Below are positions 23,036 through 36,410 of a DNA stretch of 64,000 nt, piece by piece. The DNA lies in the NCBI GenBank assembly GCA_019055375.1, contig JAHQIW010000807.1:333291-397290 (forward strand). The letters are read 5' to 3'. A program made the position numbers and the translations under genes. This DNA comes from Parelaphostrongylus tenuis (lineage: Eukaryota > Nematoda > Chromadorea > Rhabditida > Metastrongylidae). Numbering within the stretch: position 1 is the first letter of the stretch; every line of letters starts with the position of its first letter. The notes under the pieces are model-generated. The model did not search any database, was not told the DNA's origin, and saw only the letters and a list, made by a program, of their open reading frames with translations.

Positions 23036-25424
23036 CTTTCAATTCTTGATACGAATTACGAATTGGACAGTGGAATAACATAGGTGTACTACATTCTACA
23101 GCATCGTTTTCAGTCAGTAGTGGTCTTGGATCATACTGAAATGGCGGAATAAAAGATATCAGATAAGGGATTACTAGATGTACTAATTCATCTAGATAAC
23201 TCTAGATATTTATCTAGTCTTCATCCTTCCTCAGTCATGTCAAAAGCAAGTCCGTTAATGGATTTTCTCCAAGTACTTCGAAGCCTGCCTTTTCCTATTC
23301 ACATTAAGGCCCCTAAAAGTTGTAACCATAGCGATTATAATATGACGACAAAGCATCAAATAGCTCCCTCTAAAAAATATTGAACCCATTCACAAGGAAA
23401 TTTTGGAGCCCCGAGATTTCTGTAACGGTGCTCCCTGAGGTTGTGAGCACGTGCATATTTGATTTGGCCGAAGGTTCTCTGTTATATGACTGGCTCTTCT
23501 TCATGTTACCATTGTTTCAAATATCTACTTCCCCTTATATTCTATTATGGGTCTTAATTCCAACTTGTACTTGTTTGCTTCAATAACTTTGATGCTGCGA
23601 TTAACTTCAGGGATGTCGGATGGATCATAGCTTAGCTCCCACAAACATGTGATGAATGTGGTAAGACAAAATCATCGAATCAAAGTCCTTTGAAAGAAAA
23701 GATTCGAGAAGACGGCTTTTCAATTTGAGCCAAAATTGCTGATATTCATGCGTTCCCTTGTATGAACGCTCTCACAATAAAATTGTCAGGTAGAGAAAGG
23801 ATAAAGCACCCTAGTTATTTCATCGAGATTCATCTGATGAGAGGGGATTTCCATCATATGAACATTACCAATAGCATCCAGAAATCACCTTCTCAATCAG
23901 TCAACTTTTATCAACGCTTTTTTCTTAATTCACGATCATTAGCATGTCCGAGGATACATTAATTATTGCTGCGCAATCGTAATCACTTTTTCTTAAACTT
24001 TGTCCTTTTCAATAATTTAGCAACAATCCATCACACAGAAAGTACATTACAGCGCAATAATCTCAAAATGAGAACAACCAGTTCTTTGTTTTGTCAACTG
24101 AATCTCACAGTAACACCACTTTATTTTCAGATTTAAAAAGCTTTTGACGAAATTGGTGTGTTAGGACGGCAAGGTCATTCTTTACTTTTACTCTGTAGAT
24201 GAGAATGATAACTTGTCACGTTGCTAGCGATGAATGACTAATCGCAGGTTGTTGCCGCCATAGAATTGTTACGGCTCTGGTAAAATTCGAGTTGCAAGAC
24301 AGTAAACACTTTTTGTATGTTTACTAGCGGTGTTATCTGAGACTCCACAACTGAAGACACAAGGCAGTAAAGTCTCAACTTGAAGCCAAATCCACATCCA
24401 AATTCAGCTGTTTTCTGCATAACGATTGTAACGAAAGTTGTGAAAGGCAGATGTGCTGGGAATCGAACAAACGACATGTGAAGATGGTTTGTCTGTGGTC
24501 TATCTGAGTGAAGTAATGATGTTTCATTGTAACTCCATTTAGAAAGCAGTTGTTACAACATCTCTCCTATTTTTCCGTTCAATTCGTTCTCCTGCATTGA
24601 TCATCTACCATATTATGCATGATTAAAGGACTGATCAAGGCTGGCGAGACGATTATAATGCGTCACCATTGAAATGGGGTCATCACCGTTGTATTAGGAA
24701 TTAACCTGGTCTCATTTCTCGTATCATCCTGTTACTACCTCCACTGTTTTTTTAGATATCATGAAGTGCCTTGAAGATTTGAATTGCTGCAATAGTTGTG
24801 TGAAAATTCTTTATTGTTACTTATAATGGATAGGCTTTACCATGCTGAGCGATCACTGAAAGTTTTTTGATTCTCGAATAAATTATATTTGATTGAAGGA
24901 TTCTTCTAATCGCAGCTTGTAACGTGGTCTATCTTGCCTATCTTGGAGAGCAATCGAGTAAATGGGCCGAGTTCGAAACAATGCAAGACAAAAAAGAGCA
25001 CCTCAGTAATGCTGTTTTTAGGTTACAAAAAAGTCAAGATCAGAACTCACGTTCAGGATGTAAAACAGAAAGCGTATCGTCACCATGAATAAAAATGCTT
25101 CGCAATAGGCGCCAAGTTGGTCCTTGCAGAACCAGGAATTCAGAGTGAACGCCATTATACCATTGTATTTTTTTCAGGACAAAAAGTTGTGGTATAATCC
25201 TGAAATGAATTTGACGATGAAGCATTTCAAAAAGTCACTGAAGACAATGAAACAAGGCGAGATCGAAAAGAAAAAGCACAGCAAATCGAAAATCCATCAA
25301 GATTGTTGTTTCGCTCCATTTTTGAGACTTTTTAACAGATTTTTCGAAAAGATTCGGAGGTATCGGAAGGTAACAACGTCGTGATAGACGTTTCCATGGC
25401 TTACTGAAAGATGTAGTTATAAAA
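23036..25424. other. Intergenic, no supported feature
   Basis: AT-rich, with no recognisable protein motif in the frames around 23380-23590, 23762-23962 and 24238-24477, and no internal repeat partner found by eye. Confidence 0.4.
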
Positions 25425-25725
25425 AATAAAAGGATAAAGCCCTCGGCGCTCATCGCCCCTGAGGGATGCGCCATGCATTCGTCTTCAATGTTTAACTTTG
25501 TTTGAGGTGATTGAATGCATATCTGGCCTTTACAAATGACTCGCGGTGGCCTCCCGCTGTACCGAGTCACTGCTGCTTATCCTTCCAGACAAGTCTCAGA
25601 CCTGACTGGTACCAATTTACGGACCCCGTAGGGATGGATGGCTTAGGTGAGCCATGAGCGCGAGATCGAACCATTGACCTCGTGTGCGATGCAGGGCACC
25701 TCTAACCACTGCGTCACATGCGCTC
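25425..25725 (-). mobile_element. tRNA-derived SINE, family 1, minus copy
   Basis: The reverse complement begins GAGCGCATGTGACGCAGTGG, has a B-box-like GGTTCGATCTCG, and ends at the shared TTTATCCTTTTATTTTT tail. It is near full length relative to the copy at 21203. Confidence 0.75.
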
Positions 25726-28309
25726 TTTGTAGTCATAATGCTAAAAAAACAGTAGTTTGTTCCAAATTTAAGATAACTGTGCAGGGGTTAGTAAAATCGT
25801 CCAATGATGGCATCGGTAATATAGATTTCATCTAATCAGAACAAGTTGTTCCTTTCTCAAATCAAAATCCATAACCAAAATTAATTGCTGAAAAACAGAT
25901 ATCTGGTTTCTAGAATGCGGATGACCTTGCTGGACTGCTTTGAACATGTCGATATTTCCATCCATGGAAAAGCACTCGTCATTGACAACTGAGACACAAC
26001 CACATTTGGATTGCTTCTGAATCAAACACATCCACTAATGTGAAAGTAGGCATAAAAATTTTGTCACACCAATATCGTTTCTTTAGGGCTTCAAAAATGC
26101 TCTCAGATATTACAGACACTGGTTTTGATAAATAGACGAAGCAGTCTGAGGCTCTCACAGTGTCTTTGAATCAAAAAGTGGATTTAGTTTCAAAATACAT
26201 ATAGCTTCGATTTGCGCAGTTTTGTGGTGATCAATTGATCCACATCGTCGACCGTTTTTCAACCTCGCTATAAACATTCAATATAGTCTGCAAGAATGTT
26301 TATTTCAATCAAAGATCGAATATTTCCCTCTCTGTTACAAAGTAGAGCTCAGTGGGGGGCGTGGGGCACTGATGAATAGGGCGATATTTCCGAAACACGA
26401 GTGAACTTACCTCTGACATAACGACCTCGTTGAGGTTTCAAACATTCCTACAGACAATATTATAGTGAATAGTTCGTATATTCAAAGTTCTATAAAAATC
26501 AGATATTTGTTCTAAGAGAGATAGGTTGACGTTTTGAAAAATTCAAATAAAATTTTGATTTTATTTAGAGTAACGAAAAAACAGTTTACAATAAATTCGT
26601 AGTAGGTTGTCAATATAACATTATATTAAGCGTTGATGTTAGAGTTAATTAAGTGTTGGTCATGGGATTCATAACCTGAGAGTGTCAAAGGGTGGATGTC
26701 GAAAAGGTGCCTGATATTTATGTAGATCTATACTACCAGTAGGCAGTTATTTTCTCAATTATAAAGCTTCTTGCTAAAAAACAAACATGTAGACGTTTAT
26801 TTAGTTGGCCTTAAAGCTCGTGTTTATCCCCTTTTTGATTCATACACAAAACAATATGATTGTAAAAATTTGACGACGTCTTTGAAAATTTTCAATTCCT
26901 TATAAAGCTTCAAGTAGCCGTCTAATAGGATTATGGATTCATTCAGGTATTCTCACGGAAAATATAATTACCAGGTGAAAACCTCCTCAATAATAATAAA
27001 TCACAGAATCAGCACTATTCTTGTACAATGGCTTTCAAAAATAGAAGGACTGCGCGTTTACATTGAAATAGAAGTCGTAGAATTTTCAAGAACTGGATAG
27101 CCTTAGAAAGCAGATGTGAAGCGATCGACCTAAAGCGAGTTTGGGAAATCACGGAATTCGAACAAACGTGTTTCAACTTCATAAAATTCATGCTTTCGGT
27201 TTTAAAGAAGAGTAAGGCCATATCAAGCACAGAGAAAGGAAATCTGCGACCTTGACTATACTTCCTTATGAATTACAAAAATGCTAAGCCATTCAGTTGC
27301 TAGATAATCTGAGCAATCTTATATGAAGATGGGGACGTAAAAATTTATTGAAGTTTGCAAATTCGTGAACATGTATTGTCCTGTGAGATCAGTGTGAATA
27401 TCAGACAGAAGCATTATCTATGGGCCAATTATCGCAAAAATCCTTCATTCAGCACTTTAAATTTTTGCTTTATTCTTCGATTGGTTCACTGTCAGTGTTC
27501 ACGAATTTCGCTTCAGTCAGCGTTGTCATGTCCTGTATAATTTTCCTCAGCTAAGCTTGTCAGTGAAAATTACTAAAACCCCACGTCTCATTCATTCACA
27601 GCATTTCCAATGTGATAGTTGAACATTTCGAAGCGTACGACGTAGCCAACGGCGGCTCAAAGTAGTTTACTTGGCAGTGTACACTAACACTACATACGCC
27701 CAGGCTCTGAAGAAGGCGTGTCGCCGAAACGTCAGCCGAATTTCAGCGACTACTTTACCAACCTCGCGCCAGCTAGTCAAGATAAGTTTTCTCGATTTTC
27801 ATATATCAACTGATTATGCCGAGGTTTATAGAAAGTGAACTTTTGAATTATCTTTACATAAGTACTCAGCCATGCTATCAAAACGAATAGAGACAAGTCA
27901 ACAGGCAGTTTCAGTTGCAACCTCACCCAGTCGGAAAGAACGCAAAAATACATCGCTCAGTTTGACGTCTCTGCTTTTGGCTTTGATATACCTTCATCAG
28001 CAGATTATATGTATATGTTTGTAACACCTACAGCACCATTTCAGCGAAGAAGCGGACAAGAACAGAGTGCACTGGGCCACAAAAGTGATAAGTGTTTACA
28101 GCGTTATGAAATGCGGTACACGATAGCGTAGCAACTAAGAACGACCACTGATTATCAGCATCATGACGAACGGTCAGCAAAGAGAAGAATAATAAATAAT
28201 TGGAGTAAATAGATTAATAAATAGAATGCCTCGCTATCACTCGTGATTTGAGTCAGTATATAAGACTGTTGTTTTGATGGCTAAGGTGCATTACGAGCCC
28301 ATATGATCT
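25726..28309. other. Intergenic, no supported gene
   Basis: Nothing recognisable is coded. A block at about 27705-27790 contains TCGCCGAAACGTCAGCCGAA, the end motif of the repeat family at 9255 and 28310, so it is probably another truncated member. Confidence 0.4.
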
Positions 28310-28545
28310 CCTTCCGGTGGTCTCCACTTGAATCATTCGGTGGAACATATATAAAAAGCGGTGAGTATGTTGAGAGTTGATTTTGTGCTTGATGCATTGA
28401 AATCTAGGTCTGGTGACTTTTTCTATAGGAGTGATAGAGGTGTTTGACTGATTGGATTGCGGACAATTTGACCTTTTCAGTCTCTAAAAAAGGCGAACTG
28501 CCGCAACGTCAGGTGTTAAATAAAGCTTGAATTAACACCTCGTGT
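28310..28545 (+). repeat. Interspersed repeat ending in CGCAACGTCAGG, copy 2
   Basis: Collinear with 9255-9500: an AAGCGGTGAGTATG start, CATTGAAATCTAGGTC, GTGTTTGACTGATTGG and GAACTGCCGCAACGTCAGG, then AAATAAA. No coding capacity. Confidence 0.55.
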
Positions 28546-30213
28546 TCGCCTTAAAGAAGAAAATCAGGAGTAATAAATAGCATACTGGAGAACTCCCACC
28601 ACCTCAAAACAACGACACTTACGAGAGTTTATCTCAAAGAAACCTTGAAAGAACCACATTTCAGTCAGTGCGAGATGTTTGCTAAGGTCCCAAAATGCTT
28701 ATTAAGGGTCGTACATAGGGCAAAGGACCATGGATAACATGCAATAACGTACGCAAGGTTCTTGTTCGACCTTATGCTGACTGGGCAACTTATGACGTAA
28801 AATTCGAATTGACTTGTTCGGGAAGCTCTCGCGGATCCCTAGCGACTGCCTGCGATGAACACCAGAGAACTCCAGGCAGTTTTAATCCAGTTCGAGAAGA
28901 AATGCACTTCACATCTGATGGCATCCATGAATAAGGGCGGAATTGTCAAGCGGCGAGGGAACGCACGCGTAAATTTGAACACCCTTGTAAATGATGGATG
29001 CAGGGATTGAGACGAGCGAAAAAAGTGACGGAATCAGCTCAACATGTGATTTCGGGTCATGTAAAAAAAGCGCATGTAATAAAAAACGAAGGCAACACGT
29101 TAGCTAAATAAACTATTGAGATTGTCACATAGAAAAAATGTGAGACTAAACAGCAGATTTGATTGCCTTTCACAGTTCTCCAAACGTCAAAAAGTTACTT
29201 CAGAACGATTAAAGGAATTTTTAAGCAATATGACTGTCCTTTGTTTGTCAAAATATCAACTACAGTAAATATACAGTGCATTGACTGGGAGTTGAAATGG
29301 GAAAGAGAGAGGGAGTGAAGACTTTGCAGAGCGAGTTCAACTTTGAATGCGAATTGTGTCATCGCCGCAACCATCCGCCCCCTACCCCTGGCCACAACAA
29401 AAGCACGAAAATCCAAGCGTATCTTTGCGAATGTGTCATGAAACAAGTTTTCGTGCTATCAACAGTTGATTACTTGCACGTCATATTTTCAATATCATCA
29501 TTAATACCACAAATAACGAGTTTAAATGACTGATAACTCTATGAACTCATTATGAGCACATGCAAAAATTAGAATCAAAAAACCTTATGACTCTCACGCA
29601 AATTGTCTATGAACTGGCAGCCTACATTATAGTGTAATATACCCATTCATTCTACTGTTTTTATAGACATCGCTTTAAAACAATGTTACCCCGATATCAT
29701 GTTTTGAGCGTTTTATGAGGCCTACTAGGGCACTTATAAAGTACTTGGAAGTACAGGCGCCTTTTCCGCGCTTACAGACTCCTCAATAGTACGGTACCTT
29801 TCGGTTGAGCCAATTCCTTGGGAATATACATACTTCATCTAGGATACTTCAGACAAAGTTCAAAACATGTCATGTGAATTACAAATTATTAAAGTGTGAC
29901 GTCTTTTATGCTGAAAACCAAAGTCTCTGCGTTAACGCTATTATGTAACATTCAATCGAAATTCCATAGAGCGGTCTGAGGTGGAAAGTAGGCATGTTCG
30001 TACACTTCTTCCCATAGTTTAGTTATGCCTACTTTTCCTTGATTTCGAAAGTTCTTGTTTTTTTTCACTTTACTGAGGTACTTCTATTCTTAAGGAAACT
30101 TGAGAAAACCTTTCATTACTGAAAAGCGCATGTGTTTGTCCGCCGTTTTCGAGCAAAGATCAAAACGCTTCATCTATGGAAATTTAGGGTGCTTTCGAAC
30201 ATTGATAGGTATT
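28546..30213. other. Intergenic, no supported gene
   Basis: No recognisable coding. Around 29690-29880, inverted blocks (CATGTTTTGAGCG and GTTCAAAACATG) suggest a decayed relative of the foldback at 15033. Confidence 0.4.
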
Positions 30214-30576
30214 CCCAGTGATGTAGAGTGATGTGGGAAACTTTTGCGTTAGCTGGAACTTGGACCCACATATCACCCTATCCGGAAGTGCCTGCTCTAA
30301 CCCGTTGCATTACCGACGCCTGTTTTGCCACCACCCTTTCTCCGCTATAACGCATCTACCTGCCAGCAACCAACCGTGGACGATGTGCCCGGGTAGGCGA
30401 TACCGACTTTGACCCCCCTTGCTGCTGACAGATAGATGCGTTGTAGCGGAGAAAAGAGTGGCGACAAAATAGGCGTCGGTAGTGCAACGGGTCAGAGCAG
30501 GTGCTCACGGATAGGGTATATTGTGGGCCCGGGTCCCAACTGACGCAAAGGTTTTGCACGTGACCTACATGACTGG
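30214..30576. mobile_element. Palindromic TIR element with two head-to-head tRNA-like arms
   Basis: The left end CCCAGTGATGTAGAGTGATG is mirrored at the right by ACGTGACCTACATGACTGG. Each arm contains a tRNA-like block: on the right (plus strand) GGTAGTGCAACGGGTCAGAG and CCCGGGTCCCAACTGACGC; on the left the same features on the minus strand. Inner arms also pair (CTTTCTCCGCTATAACGCAT with ATGCGTTGTAGCGGAGAAAA). The spacer of about 70 nt is GC-rich. Same family as 12473-12646, which has a single core. Confidence 0.75.
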
Positions 30577-33080
30577 ATATCCCAATACATCATACCATCG
30601 CAAAGACGGTTAAGTAAAAGAACTCTAATTGATGGGTATTGTTACGTATGCCTACAAACATCTGTACGCCGAATATTCGACAATCAATTACTCTGAAAGA
30701 AAGCAACATTTTGTGATTATTTCACTTGACAAAGAGTGTGACTTCTTCGGCGCCAATTCTTCAAATAGTAGGGGACGAATAGCCAAATAGAATGTGCTAT
30801 TGATTAGGCCTACGAGAAAGCTGAAACGTATCTTTAGCACTAAAAATGCCATATCACATATTTTCAGAGGCGCAAAACATTCAAACTATATGATTGAGTT
30901 GACACGAGATTATTACGAATAAATATTCATTCCGCTAACCTTTCGATGTCTCCGCCGTCATTAGAGCTGCGTTGAACCGAGCCACTGTTCACAGCCGATC
31001 GTTGTCGCGATATGAATTTTCGTATCCACATCAAGTTTACTGCAATGGTGGGATCACCGCTCAAACGGAATACGTGACTCAGTATTGGTGTTCTATTGGT
31101 AAGAGATTCTTGGCTGGCAATAAATTCTGTAGCAGTCGCTCTTTCATTAACTGGCATGTTGCGTGTAAACATCTCTAATACGGACTTTGCTCAGTCCTTA
31201 CTGAAAATAATCGGCGATCTTCTCAGTTATGGTTTCTCGCACCTTACTTGTTATCAGCTCATGAAAAACTGTTGAATACCCTTGCTTAGGTTTGATGACT
31301 GTCGTTTTCATAAATGTATAGCCTCAATCCAAGCAAGATCATCTTCTTCAGTGACATCCTACTCAACATTCACTGTAGAACAACCAAACCAAGAATACTG
31401 GTTCTGTGTTTATGAGCGTAAATCTTAATCCCAGCGAACATCAAAATAATGCACCCAGACCTCAGCAAAACCGGTCGCATCTTCATTCACCAGTAAGGGA
31501 GATCTAACCACCGGTTGCCCATGGCAAAGATCTTCAATAAGCAAAAAACATGTCTGTCACCTGATTCTTGCTATAATAGCTTGTAACAAACATTCACATT
31601 ATCTAATGGCTGTTATTTCCACTTAATTAACGTGAAAAAAGCATTGTAGCACGCTGTAATAGAGGGTATATCATCTACAGAATTTCAGCAAATTCCCTAA
31701 CTTACAAAAAAAATCATACTCATAGACAAGTATGTTGGATAAACTTGATGCATGATTTGCGATCTTCTTTAAATTGAAACCTGCGTTTTTCAGTTTCTGC
31801 ATGATTTAAGAATTATCGGGATGCTCGAAGCGCATTGGTTATACACTGAACCGTAGTACAAGCACGCTCGCCGCTTATATGACCTGCTTTGTGCTAAACA
31901 AGCCCAAGGTTCATTGCATTGCAAATTGGCATCAGAATTGTCGAGAGAATGCTACTATTGAATATCATCATATGACAATATTTCTCATATATTAGCTACA
32001 CGAGGTTCTTACAAAAACTCAAAACTCAAAAGTAAGTAGTAGTACTTCAGTATGCATCAGCTGACATAGTAGCGACCGCTGCAGAATGGATAATTTGATG
32101 AAACAGATTATTACCAAAGGGCAGTCAATACTGTCAACATACATTCTGCATAGAAGGGCATCACCGAAATAGCTTACTTCATTCGAATGGTGCTCTACGG
32201 AAGAAGAATCGACTCGGACGACTATGAAGACGTACACCTTTGACGAATACAATCGACTGTGATGAACTGTCTCAAACTATTTACCGAAGTAGATGTGAGC
32301 GTCAAAAGCGTTACCCAAATAGAATGTTTTGATATTAGTCTCGTGTAAGGTTATTATTGAAGAAAATTGGATGATATCTGAGAAAAGCTTTCTTGAATCC
32401 ACAATGACGGCCACATTCTTCTACTGACTATCCAGAAACGGTAACACCACTGTCCTTGATCTCAGGGAAAATTAACTCATCCAGCATCCACCAATACTCA
32501 TGAAGAGAATGACGTGCTGAAGTGAAAGATAAATCCACGCGCAAATCTGAAATTTTCGGTAGCTATGATAGTGAAACAAAATGAAATGAAAAAGTGTTGG
32601 GATTTGCACAACATATGAATCGGGTTGAATAAGCAAATTAAAAAAATAGAAAATAAATAAACAAATAAATAAATAGAATACAATATTATCTGTATACGTG
32701 CCCTTCCACAATCATTATTGCACTGAAACAATCTAATAGACCAAAGCACTCTAAGCTTTTCCCATGAAAATATGAATTTGCAAGAATGCTTCTATCTTCG
32801 ATAGAGAAAAAAGGTTGCTATTTCACTCCACGTTCATGAGGCGTTAGAATTATTTTGTCTGTTTCGAGCGCCTCGGCAGTTCAATAGAGCATTATGAATC
32901 GTCGTGTATGTGAAAACTTTCCATTTCATTCGTGTGGCGCTTCCTCTAATAGACTGGAAGAGATAGTGAAAACTCATAGAGAAATGATTAACAGCTGTTA
33001 ACATCCGATAGGAATGATAGTGACATTTACAAAAGCGATGTCACTTGCTGAATATTGCCGAACATTATTGCAGCATCCTG
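30577..33080. other. Intergenic, no supported gene
   Basis: A minus frame at 30927-31172 is open for 81 codons but matches no family I know. Nothing else stands out. Confidence 0.35.
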
Positions 33081-33600
33081 ACAGCATATTCTAATCCTTT
33101 TATGAGGTATACTAGGGTACATATACAGTGCTAGGTAAGTGTTTCGGCCATTTGGCCTCATCATTAGCACGGTGCCTTTGGACTACCCGCCCATCTTTCA
33201 GAGAATTGAAGCCGTACAAATTGCTCTCTGCATAAGGTGAAAGTACCGTGGCGTTCTTTCTGAGTGATTGATTGTTGACTGCCGTTTGTTTGGCTTACGG
33301 CAATTGCGCCAGTATATATGCATATATCAACACTCAATCGACTATTTCGAGACCTCTCTTAAAATGTAATACATCATGACATCACATTTTAACTCCTCTA
33401 TGAGGTCTGATACGGCACTTGTACAGTGCTATACACATGTTTCGGCCTTTCAATCTCATCAAAGGCTTGAGAAATATTAATGGAGCTTAGGGCAATTAAA
33501 CGGTTACAGAATGGGCGGCCAAGCTTAGGCATGAATCGTGATGCACAAAGGCTGATCTTCGTTGATAAAACCCGTCCAATCAAGATCTTCAAATTCTGGT
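33081..33600. repeat. Decayed foldback-type repeats
   Basis: Blocks such as CTAGGTAAGTGTTTCGGCCA, CATCATTAGCACGGTGCCTT and ACACATGTTTCGGCCTTTCA resemble parts of the foldback units at 41230-42170 and 53530-53886. Arms are too diverged to delimit. Confidence 0.35.
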
Positions 33601-35559
33601 AACGCATAATCCTTACTTCATGCTAAATTGACTTGACCACCGTTAATCCTATAAAATGACATGAAGAGTTTACTGACGTGTGAAAACGGTAACTCCATCC
33701 TCTCAGACAAGTTTTTCGTTCGAAAAAGGTTTCCTGTAAAATTTGAAGTGAACAGAATTCCACGTGCCACACCTACCATAACATCTGCGTTGGATAGCCT
33801 ATCTACTGTGTCGAGAATGCTCAGTAAGAAAAAACGATGATTGGAAAAAATGAAAACGAAGGAGTGATCGAAAAATATCTCTGAGCGCAAAATAAACCAC
33901 TGAAAGGCAATTCATTGAGGACTGCACTCACTTTACGACCGCTGCACCCAATGCATCTGCGGCGACTGCACTAACCCGCTGAGACCCACGTTTATTTCTC
34001 GCGCGACAGGCGGCGATGACAGTATGCTAGCTTTCTATTTGAATTTAGATTTTTATCACCTCTAGAGGAAGCTTGATTGCAGTAAGTGGTGTAATATGGT
34101 AAAAGAGAGTCATTAAAGCTACTTTTGGTCGAAGCGTGTCAGAAAAATTAGAAACAATGAATTGTTTTTCAAAAAATGGTTATGCACATTGCAATGCGGT
34201 GCCACTTTATAGATGAGATTTGACAATTTCTCGAGATTAGTGTACTTCAGGAGTTGACTTCCATAGTGCTATAGAAGCGACTTTGTTTTGCCTTATCGCT
34301 AACTTTCTAATCCATTTTATACACACCTATGAACATTGTTCATCGCTGCAGTTTGGAACGCGTTGTTTTCTCATAGAAATAGTTTCGTATTGAAAAGCAG
34401 TGGAAGAACATCAAAATTTGAAGATGAACAGATATGAGGTCAAAGAGATTCTCATAATGTTCCACCAAATATATGAATAGAATTTTCAAAGAAAAAAAAT
34501 TGAAAAACTATTCGGAAGAATGTAAAAAACAGTTGGGACAACGTTTTCTTTCATCGCCTATTGGATCGGTGGGAGGTTTTGCTTATTAGATATTAATAGA
34601 GTTAAAAAGAGAGGGGTAACGGAGCAGTTAGTGATACATGCATCGCGAAGCTACAGGAGAGGCAGAGCTGCTTCGATCCTCCTCCCCGCAGCCTATTGCA
34701 GTCAATTAACGAACGCCCAGGTTGTATACACTCAGAACTGCAAGGGAATCGTCTCCACCAGCCTTCTGCTACATTCATAAAGAAGGTCAAATCCTCAAGC
34801 ATCAGCCGAAGAAGCGCTTAAAATCCCTGAAGACTTTGTGGACGATGAATTTTAGAAAACGAATCAAATGTAAGAAGTACCGCTTTTCGCGCAGTGAATT
34901 ATGACGACGAGTCAGGTTCAAGTAAAAGAAAGTTGAAGTTTCAATAGCTCCATTCGACTGATTTCTAGAAAACCCCGTCAAAGAATTTTGATATATCTCC
35001 ACAAACTTTTATTAAGCACTCAAAACATCGACTTAAAACGATGCAAACATGTGATTTTCACTTGTCGAGCATTTCGGCATATTCCCCTTCACAACTCTTA
35101 GTACGGGGCGTGAGTACTGATGAGGCAGGCGAACCCGTCGAAACGTACGTAGACCACTAGTATGAAGTATCGAACTTCGAAAAAGACTTGACAAAAAGTC
35201 TGTGAAAATAAGCTAAGATTTCAGTTAAGGCATCTTTACATCCGCAAGAAACTGAAGATCCCTGAGTGATTCGTTTTTCTACTGAAAGTTCATCACAATT
35301 TCTACACATTTACTACGAACCGTGATCCACCGACTCAAAAAAAGATAGTGATAAAACAATATCATGTGTTATCACCGTAACGTCTCTCCTGATATAAAGC
35401 AGAGTTCAGTGTTGGGCGTGGGCTGCTCATGAAGCGGGCAATACCGCTGAAACTTACGTATGGCTCAGACGTTACAACCTCGAAAAGGCTTCAAACATTC
35501 TTATAGACTATATTACTCATCAGTAATACTATACCTTCTACTTCAAGTATTTTATCAAG
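33601..35559. other. Intergenic, no supported gene
   Basis: No recognisable coding. At about 35130-35150 the phrase CGAACCCGTCGAAACGTACG resembles the end motif of small repeats elsewhere in the window. Confidence 0.35.
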
Positions 35560-36410
35560 ACCACGCTCAAATTTGAACATATCTCATAACTATTATTTGA
35601 GCCAACATGCCATGCGGTCTGCCATAAGGGCTGACTTGTGGAGCCCGATGCACGTGTTTCAACCTTGACGGTCTCATCAGCCGGACGGTACCCTTCTCGT
35701 CTTTGACCAATCCTCTCGGGACGCTCAGTCCTCTATACTAAGAGTAGGCGACGGTGAACATTTTACTCTGTATGTCAGGTGAAAGGCGGTCTAAGAAAAC
35801 ACTCGAAACGAAAGATATGACATACTAACGATATCAGCCAAGAGCAATCGAGTGTACATCACTATCTGTTCGGTGATAATTTCACCTAACATATAGTGTA
35901 GAACGTTCGTCGTCGCCTACTCTTAGTATAGGGGACTGAGCGTCACGAGAGGACTGGCTAAAGACGAGAGGGGTAGAGTACACGATTGAAATACGTGTAT
36001 CGGACTCTATAAGTCAGCCCTTATTACAGACCACATGACATGTTAGCTAAAATAGTAGTTACGAGATATGCTGAAATTTGAGCGTGCTCTTAAGAAAACA
36101 CTTGAAACGAAAGCTATGATATCTCATAATTCAATATTTGGGCCAACATGTAATGTGGTCTGTTAATGAGTTCTTGTTACTGTCCGATAATACACGTGTT
36201 TCGGCCTTGCAGCCTGTCACTCGGGCAGGCCCTTCGTCTTCAGCCAATCCTCTCGGGGGCTCCTACTCTCCCTTCAAAGAGGTAGGCGACGACGAACGAT
36301 TTACACTTCCTCCGTCAAGTGAGAAAGTCACAAGATCGGCAATTTCATCATATTCATCAAAATCATAAGAGCACATGACAAGTTGGCTTAGATAATAAAT
36401 ATGAGATATT
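35560..36410. repeat. Tandem foldback units of the CACGTG family
   Basis: A first palindrome (about 35560-36060) pairs GCCAACATGCCATGCGGTCT with GACCACATGACATGTTAGCT and a CTTTGACCAATCCTCTCGGG block with its reverse. A second unit (about 36060-36410) starts again with GCCAACATGTAATGTGGTCT and carries only part of the right arm. Related to 9955-10656. Confidence 0.65.
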
